Assembly (NCBI RefSeq): GCF_000003815.2
Contig: NC_049988.1
Coordinates: 3,288,210 to 3,352,209, forward strand
DNA from: Branchiostoma floridae
Taxonomy: Eukaryota > Chordata > Leptocardii > Amphioxiformes > Branchiostomatidae
Length of the DNA: 64,000 nucleotides
Direction: 5' to 3'
Program-made: the position numbers and the translations under genes
Part shown: piece by piece, positions 13,110 to 26,065 of the stretch
How positions within the stretch are numbered: the first letter of the stretch is position 1
Layout of the letters: each line of letters opens with the position of its first letter
The notes under the pieces: generated by a model
Told to the model about the DNA's origin: nothing
Seen by the model: the letters and a program-made list of their open reading frames with translations, nothing else
The model's database searches: none

Positions 13110-14500
13110 GTGGGTAATATGTAAAAGATGAAGGCCCCAGATTTGTTACCAGTACTCGTCTCGACTCGATTTGCATAACGTTGTCCAGGCGTAGGGGTGG
13201 GTACCTTTACATAAAATTCCGGTCCAGGTCCCGTCCAGGTCCAATGAATCAGGTCCAAGTCCAGGTCTAGGTCTGGACCTGAACCTGGACCTGATTCATT
13301 ATGTGAAAATTTGCGGAACGGAACGGGATATAGTCCGACTATCCAGGCCTGTGCCCGGAAGCGCTGTCAATCACTAGATGTCAATTACTGGTGTTCCATT
13401 TCAAAAACGGAAAATGTTTTACGTTCTGTGTATTTTGTTGCCTTTTTATCATATTTTTCGTTTTCGAAAGCTACCCGGCCTGGCCGCGGATTGGGCACTG
13501 GGACCTACCCCGTAGTCTTTTATCCAGAACAATGTCTAGGCCTAGTGGTTAAATCTACAGTCTTGGATATATATATATATGTATCATGTTGTATCTTGGA
13601 CTGGAGTTTTCTCAGCTATAAAGCAGCTGTTGTAGAAATTTGTGTTAAGACGTCCGTCTGTTTGTGCCACATCAACTATTAGTCTTAATGATCCAAGACA
13701 AACTTGAAATGTACTTTACTCAGCGAGATTAACACTGATTCTTCCTCATCCCAGCGCCCCGAAAAACAAAGATGGCAGGACTGCACGTTGACCAGACTCC
13801 TCCCCTAAAAACACTAATCTCCGCCCCAAAGCACGGGATAAGGCCCCTGTGTATCCAGAACTGTGCGCGATTGTGCACGGTTCGGGATAGTCCCCGCGTA
13901 TCCCAAAACGTGCTTTTGCTGCAGGCACGATTCGGGATGGCACGGTTCTGGATACACGGGGACTATTCCGAACGTGCTTGAGCACAGTTAAGGATAAGGT
14001 ACGGTTCTGGACGCAACATGCCCTATATAAAGTGGATAACAACCCCCTACGGCCGCAAAACGTGTGTTTTAGTGCGGTCCAAGTCCATTAGAAATACATG
14101 TTTTGCAGTGTTTATTCGGTTACAGATTTCAATGAAGTACAATAGCACACATTTGCATACAATAGTTTAAACAAGTAATTAATAGTGTGAAGACGCTTTC
14201 ATAATTTGTGCATTAGATCAGTGCAAGTACTGTCATAAGAGGCTTAATTTTGAAATAGATTTAAACTGACTGCGAATTCCATATCCATCTTGGGAGCACA
14301 CACAACGCGATACAGACCAAAAGCGTACAATGGAGTCTATTTTAGTACGCGCATGCATAACAAATACGTGTATTGCTGCGTTTAGCTAATTCAATATTTT
14401 AATTTAGAACAATAGCACACATTTGCATACCGTACTTTCAAAAAGCTATAATTATCATCTGTGCATAACATCAGTAAAGTATTGGCATATATTGATTAAT
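13110..14500. other. Intergenic between copies B and A
   Basis: No gene seen. It contains a run of GGTCCAGGT-type short repeats (13210-13290), an inverted repeat built on GTATCCAGAACTGTGC (about 13850-13975), and sequence at 14310-14500 homologous to the 3' flank of copy B. The piece at 14274-14320 resembles a decayed copy of the last-exon 3' end. Confidence 0.55.
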
Positions 14501-14518
14501 TTGAAAATGAATTTTATG

Positions 14519-14695
14519 TACAGTAGAAGCCGTTTCATTGCACTCGCCATTTGCCAACACATTTCGTGCAATTATCCGGGTAGTGCAACAAAGCGAATTT
14601 ATTCACCTGGACCACATCACTATAGGACTTTGGGATTCCCTGCAATTAACAGAAGTGTGCAGTTATCCGTTGTGCAATTAACTGGCTTCTACGGT
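14519..14695. mobile_element. TA-flanked MITE, family TACAGTAGAAGCC, copy 2
   Basis: Same family as 3305-3477. It ends 10 nt from the stop codon of copy A, so it lies at the start of that gene's 3' UTR. The equivalent place in copy B lacks it. Confidence 0.78.
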
Positions 14696-14704
14696 AACTG
14701 AAAA

Positions 14705-17700
14705 TCACTCCGTATCCATCTTGGGAACATATAGTACGCGATATGCTCCTTTGCACATCTTGATGAACCAGAATATGTTTAACACACACATGGTGGGAGT
14801 CAGAACAGAGATGTTAATCAGAGCGCCAGTTCCAAGTTTGTACACCTCGCCTGTCTTCATGTGTGGAATCGCTCGGAAATGAATGGGGATGGTGACGACA
14901 CGGCAAAGGAAGAACACCAGCAGCATGGCCAAGCCGTTTACTTTGTACTGCAGTGAACGTCGGTGGCCCAGAGTGTGTAGGATCAGTCTACAGTGGAGGC
15001 AAAATATATATATCTATGAGTAGACTTCCATAGGCCACAGCAAGTAAACTGTATGGATGACATCAGTGTGCTCATTAATTTTCGCCTGATTTCAGAAGAC
15101 AAAAAAAAACAAGATTTTTTTCCCTATTCGGGGATGGTCAGATAGACCAAAATGAGCAAACATGTTGTGTTGTAGCCTAATAATCATACTTGTAGAAGTG
15201 ACACTAGGAAGGTAGCCATTACTATAGTTGCAAAAGTGAAACTTGTTATGATTATTAACCATGGATTCCACTGGTAAGTTTATTTGATAGCCTCTACCCC
15301 GTCCAACATATTAGTCTCGAGTACCACCTTGGCTCTACACATCGCAGATATAACGTTAGAAAACACCTTACCTCATATTCACAAAGGGGGTGGACAATTC
15401 CGTCAGAAACACCATGTTGGCAAAATACTGCAATGTAGGTCCAGCCTAGAAAAGTGAAATGAAACGTCGTATGTATAAAATATTGTTTTGGACATTTTGA
15501 ATTCCATTTTGGCAATTTTTAGTCATTTTCACAGTTCTTGGTGGTTGAGTTGATAGTTCGGTTGCCAGGCTAGCCTCTTTTTGGTGTAATGACCCCGGAT
15601 GACCCCAGAAAATAAAATAAAGATTGCCGCCGTAACTGATAGTTGGCCAGTGTTATTTGCCGCGGAACGAAGTACGAAGGTCGATACGCCAAGATCGTCA
15701 ATTGACATAATCAAGCAGCGGGCCTGGCAAGAGAGGATAACATGAGTATGCAAAGAAAATAGCTTTGTTCAGATGAAAACTTACAATGATATTATGACAC
15801 CCCCACATGCTTATAGAGTGATGTAGTACAATCTTCCAGTCTTGTAGAGGAGCATAAATGGCCATCATCAAAGTATCTGGGTTTTAGGCAAGAGTATGGT
15901 GAATGACAAATGGTTTTTTTATAACAATTTTAAGCTTATATTGATAAACAATAATAGAATATGTGATAATTTAAAGTGTTCAAACAAAACTAAAATCAAC
16001 ATACACGTGGAAATATTTGATAATGGAATAAAGAAATGTACAGTAAGATCAAGATTGAACTTCAAAAAATGATTTAGGTATCAACATAATTATGTAAATA
16101 AAATATTCACAAACAACGTTTCTTGTAAAATTTGTTGACACTTACCTGCTGCCGTATATCCCAAACTGATGCATGCCATATAGGCCAAGATAGGTGTTTG
16201 AAACCTGTAACAGTTGTATATGAAGGAATTACTTACAGTACAACATGAGCTGTTATAATACAAACACCAAAATATCTACATTGCAATACATTATTTGAGC
16301 TCTGCTTCACTTGCAAAACTGAGCTTATGGCATTTTCTTACTAATGATTGAAAGGTATTTGCATCATCTATACATGATGATGTATTGATGTTAGATGATA
16401 ATAATTAATTTGATAGTACTAAGTAAAACGGGATCACCAACAACAATGCCTATCAGTTTGGATATGCTATATGATAATAACAATAATGACCCGCCTGTTT
16501 CTCGGTGTATATGGTGTAATAACCTTACGCCTGGTCCTTGGCTAGAACCACATCATAAAACCACCTTCTTCGCTTAACTCACATCGGTAGTTTAAATCGG
16601 TGGTTATCGACAAGAACCAGGCGTTATGACACCATATACACCTCGGAGCGGGTCAAGAGCCCTTGATTGACAGTTCTGTACGGTTTGCTCTTTCATGACA
16701 TTCAGGTATAACGTTAACGTACCATGGATCTTCTGCTTTTAAGGCGTCGGCGAAAAGGAACATGTACAGGGCCAGGGCACCTGAGATTGTAGCATGTACG
16801 GTGGACATCACACTGAAAGGAAATATGATATTGTTGTTTTATTCTTTCCAATATAGAGTAAATTTGCATGATTAATGAGGAAATTATCTGAACATAGTCT
16901 GTTCTATTATAAGATTATTGCAACATGTGGCATAGGTAAATTAGTGAGGCAAGAATATAGATAATAATCATGCAAATAAAGACACAATTTGCATAATTAA
17001 TGAGAAATTGCTATAAACCCATTGTGATAAATGACAGGAATTTCTTACTGGTAGCATTTTAAAGTTATAAACAGGTGATCATCATTGAATATTAATCATG
17101 CAAATGACTACGCCATTTGCATAAATTATCAGAAAATGCGATTAAATCATTCTTTCTTAGCATAGATTGTGTATGTTATTTTGATGGACGATTTGATTAA
17201 CTAATAACATTGATGTAAAATAGGATCTTGTTTGCATAATTAATTTCAAAGACGATTGGAACACCAGTTGCAAAAGTTTTCATCATTTGGCGAATATATG
17301 GGGTCGTGGAACTCTAGTTTTTTTGTGATGAGTTACAGGTAGGAAGGTAGCCATGACTATAGTTACAGAAGTGAAAATTCTAGGATAGTTGTAAAAGAGC
17401 AAGCAATATGAAAGCTATGAATGTAGTTGCCAGCTTGGCAAGTGATACCAGTCTACCACACTAGTGTCACTTTTACTACGGCAACAGTCACTTCTTCAAT
17501 ACAGGAATGAATGTGTTGATAGTTGTGATGGTACGCTTTGCTCTTCAAATCTTGTTACAACGTTACGTGTCTATTTTGAAAATTTAGCCATCTCGTTTTT
17601 TTAACCCATCTTGTTTTTTTGCGCTATGTCATTATTTTTGCATTCTACATAGAGTGTCATCAATAAATTTTACTGGCTGTGGCCTTACAATTTTCTCACG

Positions 17701-19960
17701 AATAGCGCACAAATGTTATCCGTTTTCCCCATGGAATACTATTCGAAATAAAGATGTTTCTTTCACTGGATTAACATTAATGCGGGTCTTTATGCCACAT
17801 TGCGAAGATAGATCTGTAACTATGGCAACCATCTCTGTTGTCTTATCACCCGGGTAACCAGGACACTAAAATCTTGGACCTCGTTTGATACTTATCCAAC
17901 GAAAAGAAAAAACGCAAATCAATTTTTCCATTTATCCTAAATTTACTTGGGTACCTAGTTACCTTTGCCAGAATGGCTAAGGTTATGTTTTAGGCTTGTG
18001 AGTCTGTGTGTGTGTGTGTGTGTGTGTGTGTTAACAGCATAACTCGAGAAGCCTTTGATGTATCCCGATTATATTTGGTAGGTGGGTAGGGGTCGGGAAA
18101 ACGAAGGTCAAGTTCGATAATGGGCCCCCTAGCGGCTTGCTAAGGTACTGCAGCAGAACCTCAATTTTTGATATCTCCTGTTCTGGACATGCTGTGATCA
18201 TGATTTTCGAGTGGTAGATAGCCCTCGAGGCAGAGAGTAAGTGCTGGGAGTTTGGGCCCCCTAGCAGCTGGAACTGCAGGCGCCGGTTTCCTTTCAAACT
18301 TTGGACGAGAATAACTCTACAACGTGTTGACGAATCGTCATGATTTTTGGTATGTACATAGAATGAGTGATGACTGACATAATGGTATACTAATTATGCA
18401 AATCAACAGCTAATTTGCATAATTAATTAGGAAAATTTATAAAACCACTGCATTCCATGATAGGACTTTCAAACTTGTCACATATGTAGCTGGGAATGAG
18501 AGAAATGTTGATAGATATCAATTATGCAAATGATGGCCTCATTTGCATAATTAATGAGAAAATATGAACATTTTGGCGGATCATCATGCTTTTTGGTATG
18601 TAGGTAGCGTAAGTGAAGACCTACATAATGAGATACCAATTATGCTAATCAACAGCTAATTTACATAATTAATGAGGATATTTATAAATTCACTACATTC
18701 CATGATAGGACTTTAAGACTTGTCACATATGTAGCTGAGAAAGAGAGAAATGTCAATACATATTTACCATGCAAATGATGATCTCATTTGCATAATTAAT
18801 GAGAAAATATGAACGTGTTGACGGATCGTCATGATTTTTGGCATGTAGATAGCCTAAGTGAAGACTTATATAATGTGATACTTATTATGCAAATTAACAG
18901 CTAATTTGCATAATTGATTAGGAAATGTTCATAAATCCACTGTATTCCATTATAGTACTTTCATCAATGAAAGTTGTCACATATGTAACTGAGAAAGAGG
19001 GAAGAGAGTAAGAGGTGTATTTAAAGACTTTGAAAGAGAATAAGTCAAGAATGGATCAAAGGATCATCATGATTTTTGGTATGCTAATAGCTTAAGTAAT
19101 GCTTGCTACAATTTGATATCAATTGATTGTAACTTGGGATCTAATTTGCATAATCAATGCCAAAATTTTATAAACCAACTCCAAGCATATAATTATAAAG
19201 AAAATGAAATGAGTAACGCATTTGTCTACAGACATCATTCTGCATAACAAACCTGGTTTATTTGGCAAAGGTATGTGTTCGTGGAACTCTAGTTTGCTCC
19301 TATGTTCGCTTCTGGAATAGCAGAGAAGCGCTGAATATAGTGTATAATTTAAGTCGAAGCGAAAAGCGACTGTACATAGAATATAATAGTAGTAGAAAGA
19401 GAAACGACTGTATATGAAACATAATAAAGGTTCGAAAGAGAAACGACTGTATATAGTGTAGAATGTATATAATAAACGACGGAGCAAACTACTATCCGGA
19501 TGGTACCCAGGCTAGATGTTACTAGCTAAGCCTTAAGAGCTAATATGTAGATAGGATGTATACGTAAAGCTTTGAAAAAATAACATTTGTAACAGAAACA
19601 GGTAAAAGCAATAAAAGCTCTTTGGTACAAGTATGGCAATCTGTATATAACGTTACATGGAAGTTGAACTAGTTACTATTGCTAAAATCTAACAACTAAT
19701 ATAATCTAATAGTATTGTTATTTGATTGAATAAGTTTGTAAATGGTTTGTCACCTTTTCAACCACAAATACAGTTAATGAGTCATTGACTATTTAAAATA
19801 TGCCTCACCTGTTTCTCAGTACCACCTGTTTGTTGGCCGGTAAAGTCCCGAAGGCAGGCGACAGTTTCCGCAGCAATGGAGAGGACAGCCATTCGGAGAT
19901 GGTCAGATGGAAGGAGAAACTACAGACTATCGTCAAGATGTGCTGAGAGTTGTAACCCAT
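14705..19960 (-). CDS. TLCD4-like TLC-domain membrane protein, tandem copy A
   Basis: Six coding exons in transcription order: 19809-19960, 16723-16812, 16146-16204, 15785-15876, 15372-15445, 14705-14987. All junctions are GT-AG and phases agree, giving 750 nt and 249 residues. The start is the ATG at 19958-19960, opening with MGYNSQ; the stop is TGA just after KMDTE. The order of conserved pieces follows vertebrate TLCD4 (TMEM56): an RNS-VMSTVHA segment (vertebrate WNSRVVST-H), a GYTAAD segment, a DWKIVLHH segment with the paired histidines of TLC domains at 119-120, ELSTPFVN, then a long hydrophobic last exon. Several membrane helices are evident. TLC proteins sit in the ER or plasma membrane; the role of TLCD4 is not firmly established, so no reaction is assigned. 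Copy A is closest to copy B. A short inverted-repeat element lies 10 nt past its stop codon. Confidence 0.85.
16920..17320. repeat. Octamer-rich interspersed repeat, partial copy
   Basis: Several ATGCAAAT/ATTTGCAT motifs with AATTAATGAG spacers, ending in TCGTGGAACTCTAGTTT as does the array at 18290-19292. It lies in copy A intron 1. Confidence 0.6.
18006..18031. repeat. (GT)n microsatellite
   Basis: A short pure GT run beside the octamer-rich repeat. Confidence 0.9.
18290..19292. repeat. Octamer-rich tandem repeat, ~245-bp unit, about 3.5 copies
   Basis: Units start near 18320, 18565, 18811 and 19050 with a TCATGATTTTTGGTATGTA-like phrase. Each carries an ATGCAAAT followed by an ATTTGCATAATTAAT. 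It lies in copy A intron 1. Its 5' flank (18030-18290) resembles 61255-61500 in the RECK locus, so this is a dispersed family. Confidence 0.8.
19293..19514. mobile_element. Inverted-repeat element, family TAGCCTGGGTACCATCC, left-truncated
   Basis: The right end reads GATGGTACCCAGGCTA after AACTACTATCCG. The left TIR is cut and abuts the preceding repeat. Related elements occur at 26503-27525 and 44055-44475. Confidence 0.6.
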
Positions 19961-20102
19961 CTTGTGCAGTGATGTGGTGTCTTCTCGGAAGTGCTAAGAA
20001 TCTGTTCTTATGAATGTGGTGTCCTCTGAGGTGTTTCTATTCTTTACACAGAATCTGATAACGCCATTAAGCCCAGCTAACTGTCCTATTGTCTTCGTAA
20101 TA

Positions 20103-23100
20103 CCCCTTTCCACTATATAGGACGGCGCTCTCATCGCGCTTTCTCTGCGACCTAAAATTTGATGTATCCCTCAACGAATTGTATACGAATCTTTTTACAC
20201 ATTCTGTGTTTTGTTTTGTTTGTATGATAAGCGAAGGTTAGGCATATCCTATTTAGGTCGCAGAGAGAGCGTGTACGTAGCCGTATTGACTTCTTACGGT
20301 AGATCTCAAAGAAAACGGTATAGTAAAGCCGCGATGCGTTATATCAGCCTAAAAAATGGTTCCCCGTTCTTGGAAGGGGTTGATAAATCACGAGGAACTA
20401 TTTTTGAAAGCTAGACCGCAGTTAGAAGTCATGTAATTACGCCTGAAAGTTGACCAATTTTCAGGGTTTCAGTGGTGCGTTTCGCTATTGTTTTCGGGAC
20501 GAGTTACGCACTGCATGGGGTTTTCCGATATACCGGGTTATAGGACAAGGATCAACTGCTTCCGGGTCAACCATACTAATAGTGTATTGTTGTTGCACAT
20601 ATGATCACCTAAGTCGGTGATATGGCAGTAAATTTAACACATTTAATGGATTACTGTACTCTTGAGGTTGTTTTTACATACCAGACTACAATGTAGAGGC
20701 TTTTCGTTACGAGGGAGCTTTATACGGAATACGGATAGACCTGAGTGCCAATTGCTACAGGTGTCGGTAAAAAAAAGTGACAGCCTGTGCCAATGTCGAA
20801 GCTTTCCCGGCTATCAAGGCAAGTTTATACGGATGGAACAGAGACTTTCTACAATAAAGATTAGTACAGTTCTTGTCCTGTCGAGATTTTACGTTACTAA
20901 GGGAGGTGTCTTCAGATACAAATGTGCCATACTACCGTGAGTTGTGTCCAAAAAAATTGACACAGTTGTGCCAATGCCGACGATTTCCAATCTTAAGAGA
21001 GCTTTGTACGGATGAAACAGAGACTTTCTACATGTGTATCTTACAGAATGACACTGTCCTTGTCCTATTAAGATTTTACGTTATAAAGAGAGTTTTCTTT
21101 CGGATGAACAGTGCCATACTCAAGTGTGTCAAAACAAATTGACACAGTTGCGCCAATGCCGACGATTTCCAATCTTAAGAGAGCTTTGTACGGATGAAAC
21201 AGAGACTTTCTACATGTGTATCATATAGAATGACACTGTTCTTGTAATGTTGAGGTTTTACGTTATTACAGGAATTTTATTTGGATAGAACAGTGCCATA
21301 CTACAGGTGTGTCAAAACAATTTGACACAGTTGCGCCAATGCCGAAGATTTCCGCTCTTAAGACAGGTTTGTACGGATAAAACAGAGACCTTCTACATGT
21401 TTATTAAATAGAATGACACTGTTCTTGTCCTGTTGAGATTTTACGTTATTAATGGAGGTTTATGCGGATAGCACAGTGCCAAACTACAGGTGTGTCAAAA
21501 AAATCGACACATGTAGAAAGTCTCTGTTTCATCCGTAACAACCTTCCCTAAGAACGGAAATCTCTGGCATTGGCACAACTGTGTCAATTTTTGACACACA
21601 ACTGTAGTATGGCACTGTTCTATCCGCATAAATCTCCCCCCGTAACGTAAAATCCCGACAGGACAAGAACAGTGTCTTTCCTTATGATACACATGTAGAA
21701 AGTCTCTGTTCTATCCGTTAAACATTCCCTAATAGCGATTGATACACCTGTAGTATGACACTGTTCTTTCCGAATAAACCTCCGTAACAAAATAAAATCT
21801 CAAAAGGACAAGAACAGTGTCATTCTACATGATACACATGAAGGAAGTTTCTGTTTCATCCGTATAAACCTCCAATAAAAACGGAATACTCTGGCATTGG
21901 CACAACTGTGTCAATTTTTTGACACACCTGTAGTTTGGCACCGTTCTATCCGCATAAACCTCCCTTGATCACGTAAAATCTCAACAGGACAAGAACAGTG
22001 TCATTCTATATCATACACATGAAGAAAGTTTCTGTTTCATCCGTAACAACCTCCTTTAAGAACGCAAATCTTCAGCATTGGCGCAACTGTGTCACTTTGT
22101 TTTGACACACCTGTAGTATGGCATTATATCCGAATAAAGCGCCCTCAATAACGTAAAATCCCGACAGGACAAGAACAGTGTCATTCCATACGATACACAT
22201 GTAGAAAATTTCTGTTCCATGGGAATAAACCTCACATAACAACGGAAATCTCTGACAATGGCACAACTGTGTCAATTTTTTGACACACCTGTACAGGACA
22301 AGAACAGTGTCATTCTATATGATAGACATGTAGAAAGTTTCTGTTTCATCCATATCAACCTCCCATAAAAACGGAAATCTCTGGCATTTGCACAACTGTG
22401 TCAATTTTTTTGACACACCTGTAGTTTGGCACCGTTCTATCCACATTAACCTCCCTTAATAACGTAAAATCTCAACAGGACAAGAACAGTGTAAGTCTAT
22501 ATGATACACATGTAGAAAGTGTCTGTTTCATCCGTAACAACCTTCTCTAAGAACGGAAATCTTTGGCATTGGCACAACTGTGTCAATTTTTTGACACACC
22601 TCTAGTATGGCACTGTTCTATCCGCATAAACCTCCCTTAATAACGTAAAATCTCAACAGGACAAGAACAGTGTCATTCTATATGATACACATGAAGAAAA
22701 TTTCTGTTTGATCCGTAACAACCTTCCGGAGTTGCGCCAATGCTGAAGATTTGCGTTCTTAAAGTTTAAGAACGCAAATATTCAGCATTGGCGCAACTGT
22801 GTCAATTTATTTTGACACACCTGTAGTATGGCATTTATATCCGCGTAAACCTCCCTCAATAACGTAAAATCCCGACAGGACAAGAACAATGTCATTCTAT
22901 ATGATACGCATGTAGAAAGTCTCTGTTCTATCCGTTAAACATTCCCTAATAGCGATTGATACACCTGTAGTATGACACTGTTTTATCCGAATAACCCTCC
23001 CTAACAAAATAAAATCTCGACAGGACAAAAACAGTGTCATTCTATATGATACACATGTGGAAAGTCTCTGTTCCATCCGTATAAACCTCGCATAAGAACG

Positions 23101-24371
23101 GAAATCTCTGGCATTGGCACAACTGTGTCAATTTTTTTTTGACACACCTGTAGTTTGGCATTGTTTTATCCGCATAAACCTCCCTTAATAACGTAAAATC
23201 TCAACAGGACAAGAACAGTGTCATTCTATATGATACACATGTGAATAGTCTCTGTTTCATCCGTAACAACCTCCTTTAAGAACGCAAATCTTCAGCATTG
23301 GCGCAACTGTGTCAATTTGTTTTGACACACCTGTAGTATGACATTATATCCGAATAAACCTCCCTCAACAACGTAAAATCTCAACAGGACAAGAACAGTG
23401 TCATTCTATATGATACACATGTAGAAAGTCTCTGTTTCATTCGTACAAACTTGCTCTCTTAAGAACGGAAATCTTCGGCATTGGCGCAACTGTGTCAATT
23501 TGTTTTGACACACCTGTAGTATGGCACTGTTCTATCCGAATAAAAGCTCCCTTTATAACGTAAAATCTTAACAGGACAAGAACAGTGTCATTCTATATGA
23601 TACACATGTAAAAAGTCTCTGTTTGATCCATACAAACCTCTCTTAAGAACGCAAATCTTGGGCATTGACACAACTGTGTCAATTTTTTGGACACACCTGT
23701 AGTATGGCACATTTGTATCTGAATACAACTCCCTTAGTAACGTAAAATCTCGACAGGACAAGAACTGTGCTAATCTTTATTGTAGAAAGTCTCTGTTCCA
23801 TCCGTATAAACTTGCCTTGATAGCCGGGAAAGCTTCGACATTGGCACAGGCTGTCACTTTTTTTACAAACCTGTAGTATGGCACCGGTCTATCCGTATTC
23901 CGTATAAACCTCCCCCATAACGAAAAGCCTCTACATTGTAGTATGGTATGTAAAAACAACCTCAAGAGTACAGTAATCCATTAAATGTGTTAAAGTTACT
24001 GCCAGGTGATAGTGCAACAACACTACACTATAAGTATTGTTGACCCGGAAGCAGTTGATCCTTATCCTATAACCCGGTATATCGGAAAACCCCATGCAGT
24101 GCGTAACTCGTCCCGAAAACAATAGCGAAACGCACCACTGAAACCCTGAAAATTGGTCAACTTTCAGGCGTAATTACATGACTTCTAACTGCGGTCTAGC
24201 TTTCAAAAATAGTTCCTCGTGACTTATCAACCCCTTCCAAGAACGGGGAACCATTTTTTAGGCTGATATAACGCATCGCGGCTTTACTATACCGTTTTCT
24301 TTGAGATCTACCGTAAGAAGTCAATACGGCTACGTACAAGCGCAGCGCGATCGCCGTCTAGTGGAAAGGGG
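20103..24371. mobile_element. Giant foldback element with inverted internal satellite
   Basis: The two ends are inverted copies: 20103 onward (CCCCTTTCCACTA) matches the complement of the end at 24371. The arms run roughly 20240-20900 and 23745-24330. Between them lie about 16 diverged ~180-bp units containing ACAGGACAAGAACAGTGTC; about four run in one orientation to ~21505 and the rest in the other. Each unit holds a small palindrome around GTGTCAATTTTTTGACAC. No transposase frame was recognised and no clean target-site duplication is visible. It lies upstream of copy A and downstream of PSME3. Confidence 0.85.
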
Positions 24372-25000
24372 ATCTATCGAAATGGGGGCTAAATCGGACG
24401 TTTTTAAAACTTATGTTCTGTGTTTTATCTAGGTTTACCTTCACAGAACTAGAAGGCAAACACATTGATCCGTACGGTTTATTCATATCATTCCTATTCT
24501 TCTTCTTAAAGAGCCCACCAACCTTCCCTCAACGGAGACGGGGGCCGATACCGACTGCCAAGCACGTTGATCCATTGCTGACGTCACACTTTCGGTCTGG
24601 AAGTATGACTTATAGGCTTTCGGTCATTTCAACTTGATAAGGATCAGAGGACTGATCGAAAGCTTGTTGGTAAGTGTACAAATATAGGGTTTTCAAAATT
24701 GTAACATAATTAAAGCGACATATTGTAAAAAAAACAAAGTCAGTTTTGGGTCATTTTTCTGCATTATGACTAGAATCTGCCTCGTTAGAATACACAGCAA
24801 TATTCACAACATACGAATACAACTCAGTTGTGTCATGACGTCCTAAAATATGTGCACTTCCCTCCACCGCTTGCGTTGTCCGCCATTTCGTCTATCTTTT
24901 CGACGAACCACAGCAGTTGATTTACATAGTCAAAGCTAGACTAGGTGTTCCTTTTGGAATTTGATCCAAGTATTGTTGATAGAAAAATACAAAACAAGTA
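24372..25000. other. Intergenic between foldback element and PSME3 3' end
   Basis: No gene seen. A 74-codon open frame at 24413 has no recognisable features. Confidence 0.5.
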
Positions 25001-25014
25001 TGATACAATACAAT

Positions 25015-26065
25015 TTTATTGAGAAAATCATACAACAGAGGACACAGTCTGACACACCTACATGGTTTGATGTTTCTGGGATTTCTTCCTCCGAGAAAAA
25101 CTAAGTATCATAAAAATAGGAGGAAAAACCTGGGTGGCAGGGCCACAATGTTACTTACATAAAACAACTATCATAATGATAATGTGACAATTAAAAAAAT
25201 CAGTTATCAAGATGATAAAAAATCTCTATCCCACATTTCATGAAAAAAATGATGTCTTTTTTCATAATGGTGTGAAAAATACTCAACCTGTTCTGCAAAA
25301 TAATTAGGGTGTATGTCCATGCAATAGTTTTCCAGTCAACATTGTTTTTCAGACAGTTGTTCTTTTGTTAAATATTATATTGGTTTTATTAAGCATGCAC
25401 AACACTGCATTTTCCAGAGTAGTTGGCTCATAACATTAGTGTTGGCACATTAAAAAAAATCTTGAAAACACAAATCTAACAGAAATGAAACAACATATCG
25501 TTAAACATCATAGTTTGTCAAAGTTATGAAACTTAAATATGCGTTTTTTTAGTCCTTGTCTTCTTGTTTGACAAAGGAGTATCAAGGTCAAGTCTATAGA
25601 GTAAAACATCTTGCAATTTTTTTGTGTTCAAAGGTATGAATTAAAACTTAGTTCAATATATCTGTTAAGAGTTTTTGTTTATGCAACTTTTGCTACATTG
25701 GCTTGCTGAGGGTCTCATACCACTGTTCAAATGTGGTGACTTTAGTACTGATCCCATCGGATGCTGGGAAACATAGGGCATTGTGCGTATAGCACCTTGT
25801 AAAACCAACACCATATAACGAAAAAATTAGTACACATTTGATAAAATGGAAGAATATTTTGTAAGAATAATATTTCTATCCACAAATGCTGGGGACAAGA
25901 AATATTCTCATAATTTGACCAATTTCTACTACCCCGCAAAATTTTTGGTAGAGGTCTTTTTGGAATTTTTGGCAGCCCCCTGTGCTACCCATAGTGCCTT
26001 GTGCCTCCCAGCATGTGTAGAGGTGTCTACCATCAGCAGTCTCTGTTTGAATCCGGCAGGTGTGT
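25015..26065 (-). promoter_or_regulatory. PSME3 3' UTR and candidate poly(A) signal
   Basis: AT-rich noncoding sequence after the stop at 26066. On the minus strand AATAAA occurs at 25015-25020, about 1 kb past the stop. The exact cleavage site cannot be seen. Confidence 0.5.

Noticed and set aside
13311..13682. 123-codon plus-strand frame
   Set aside because: Biased composition, spans short repeats, no splice or family support.
14015..14040. TATA-like CCCTATATAAAGTGG on the plus strand
   Set aside because: No plus-strand gene follows; neighbouring genes are on the minus strand.
20662..24122. Several 60-92 codon frames across the foldback element
   Set aside because: Phase and orientation follow the satellite units; no transposase or other protein motif.
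20103..24371. CRISPR-like array of repeats
   Set aside because: Units are ~180 bp, diverged, flip orientation and have no spacer structure; the genome is eukaryotic.
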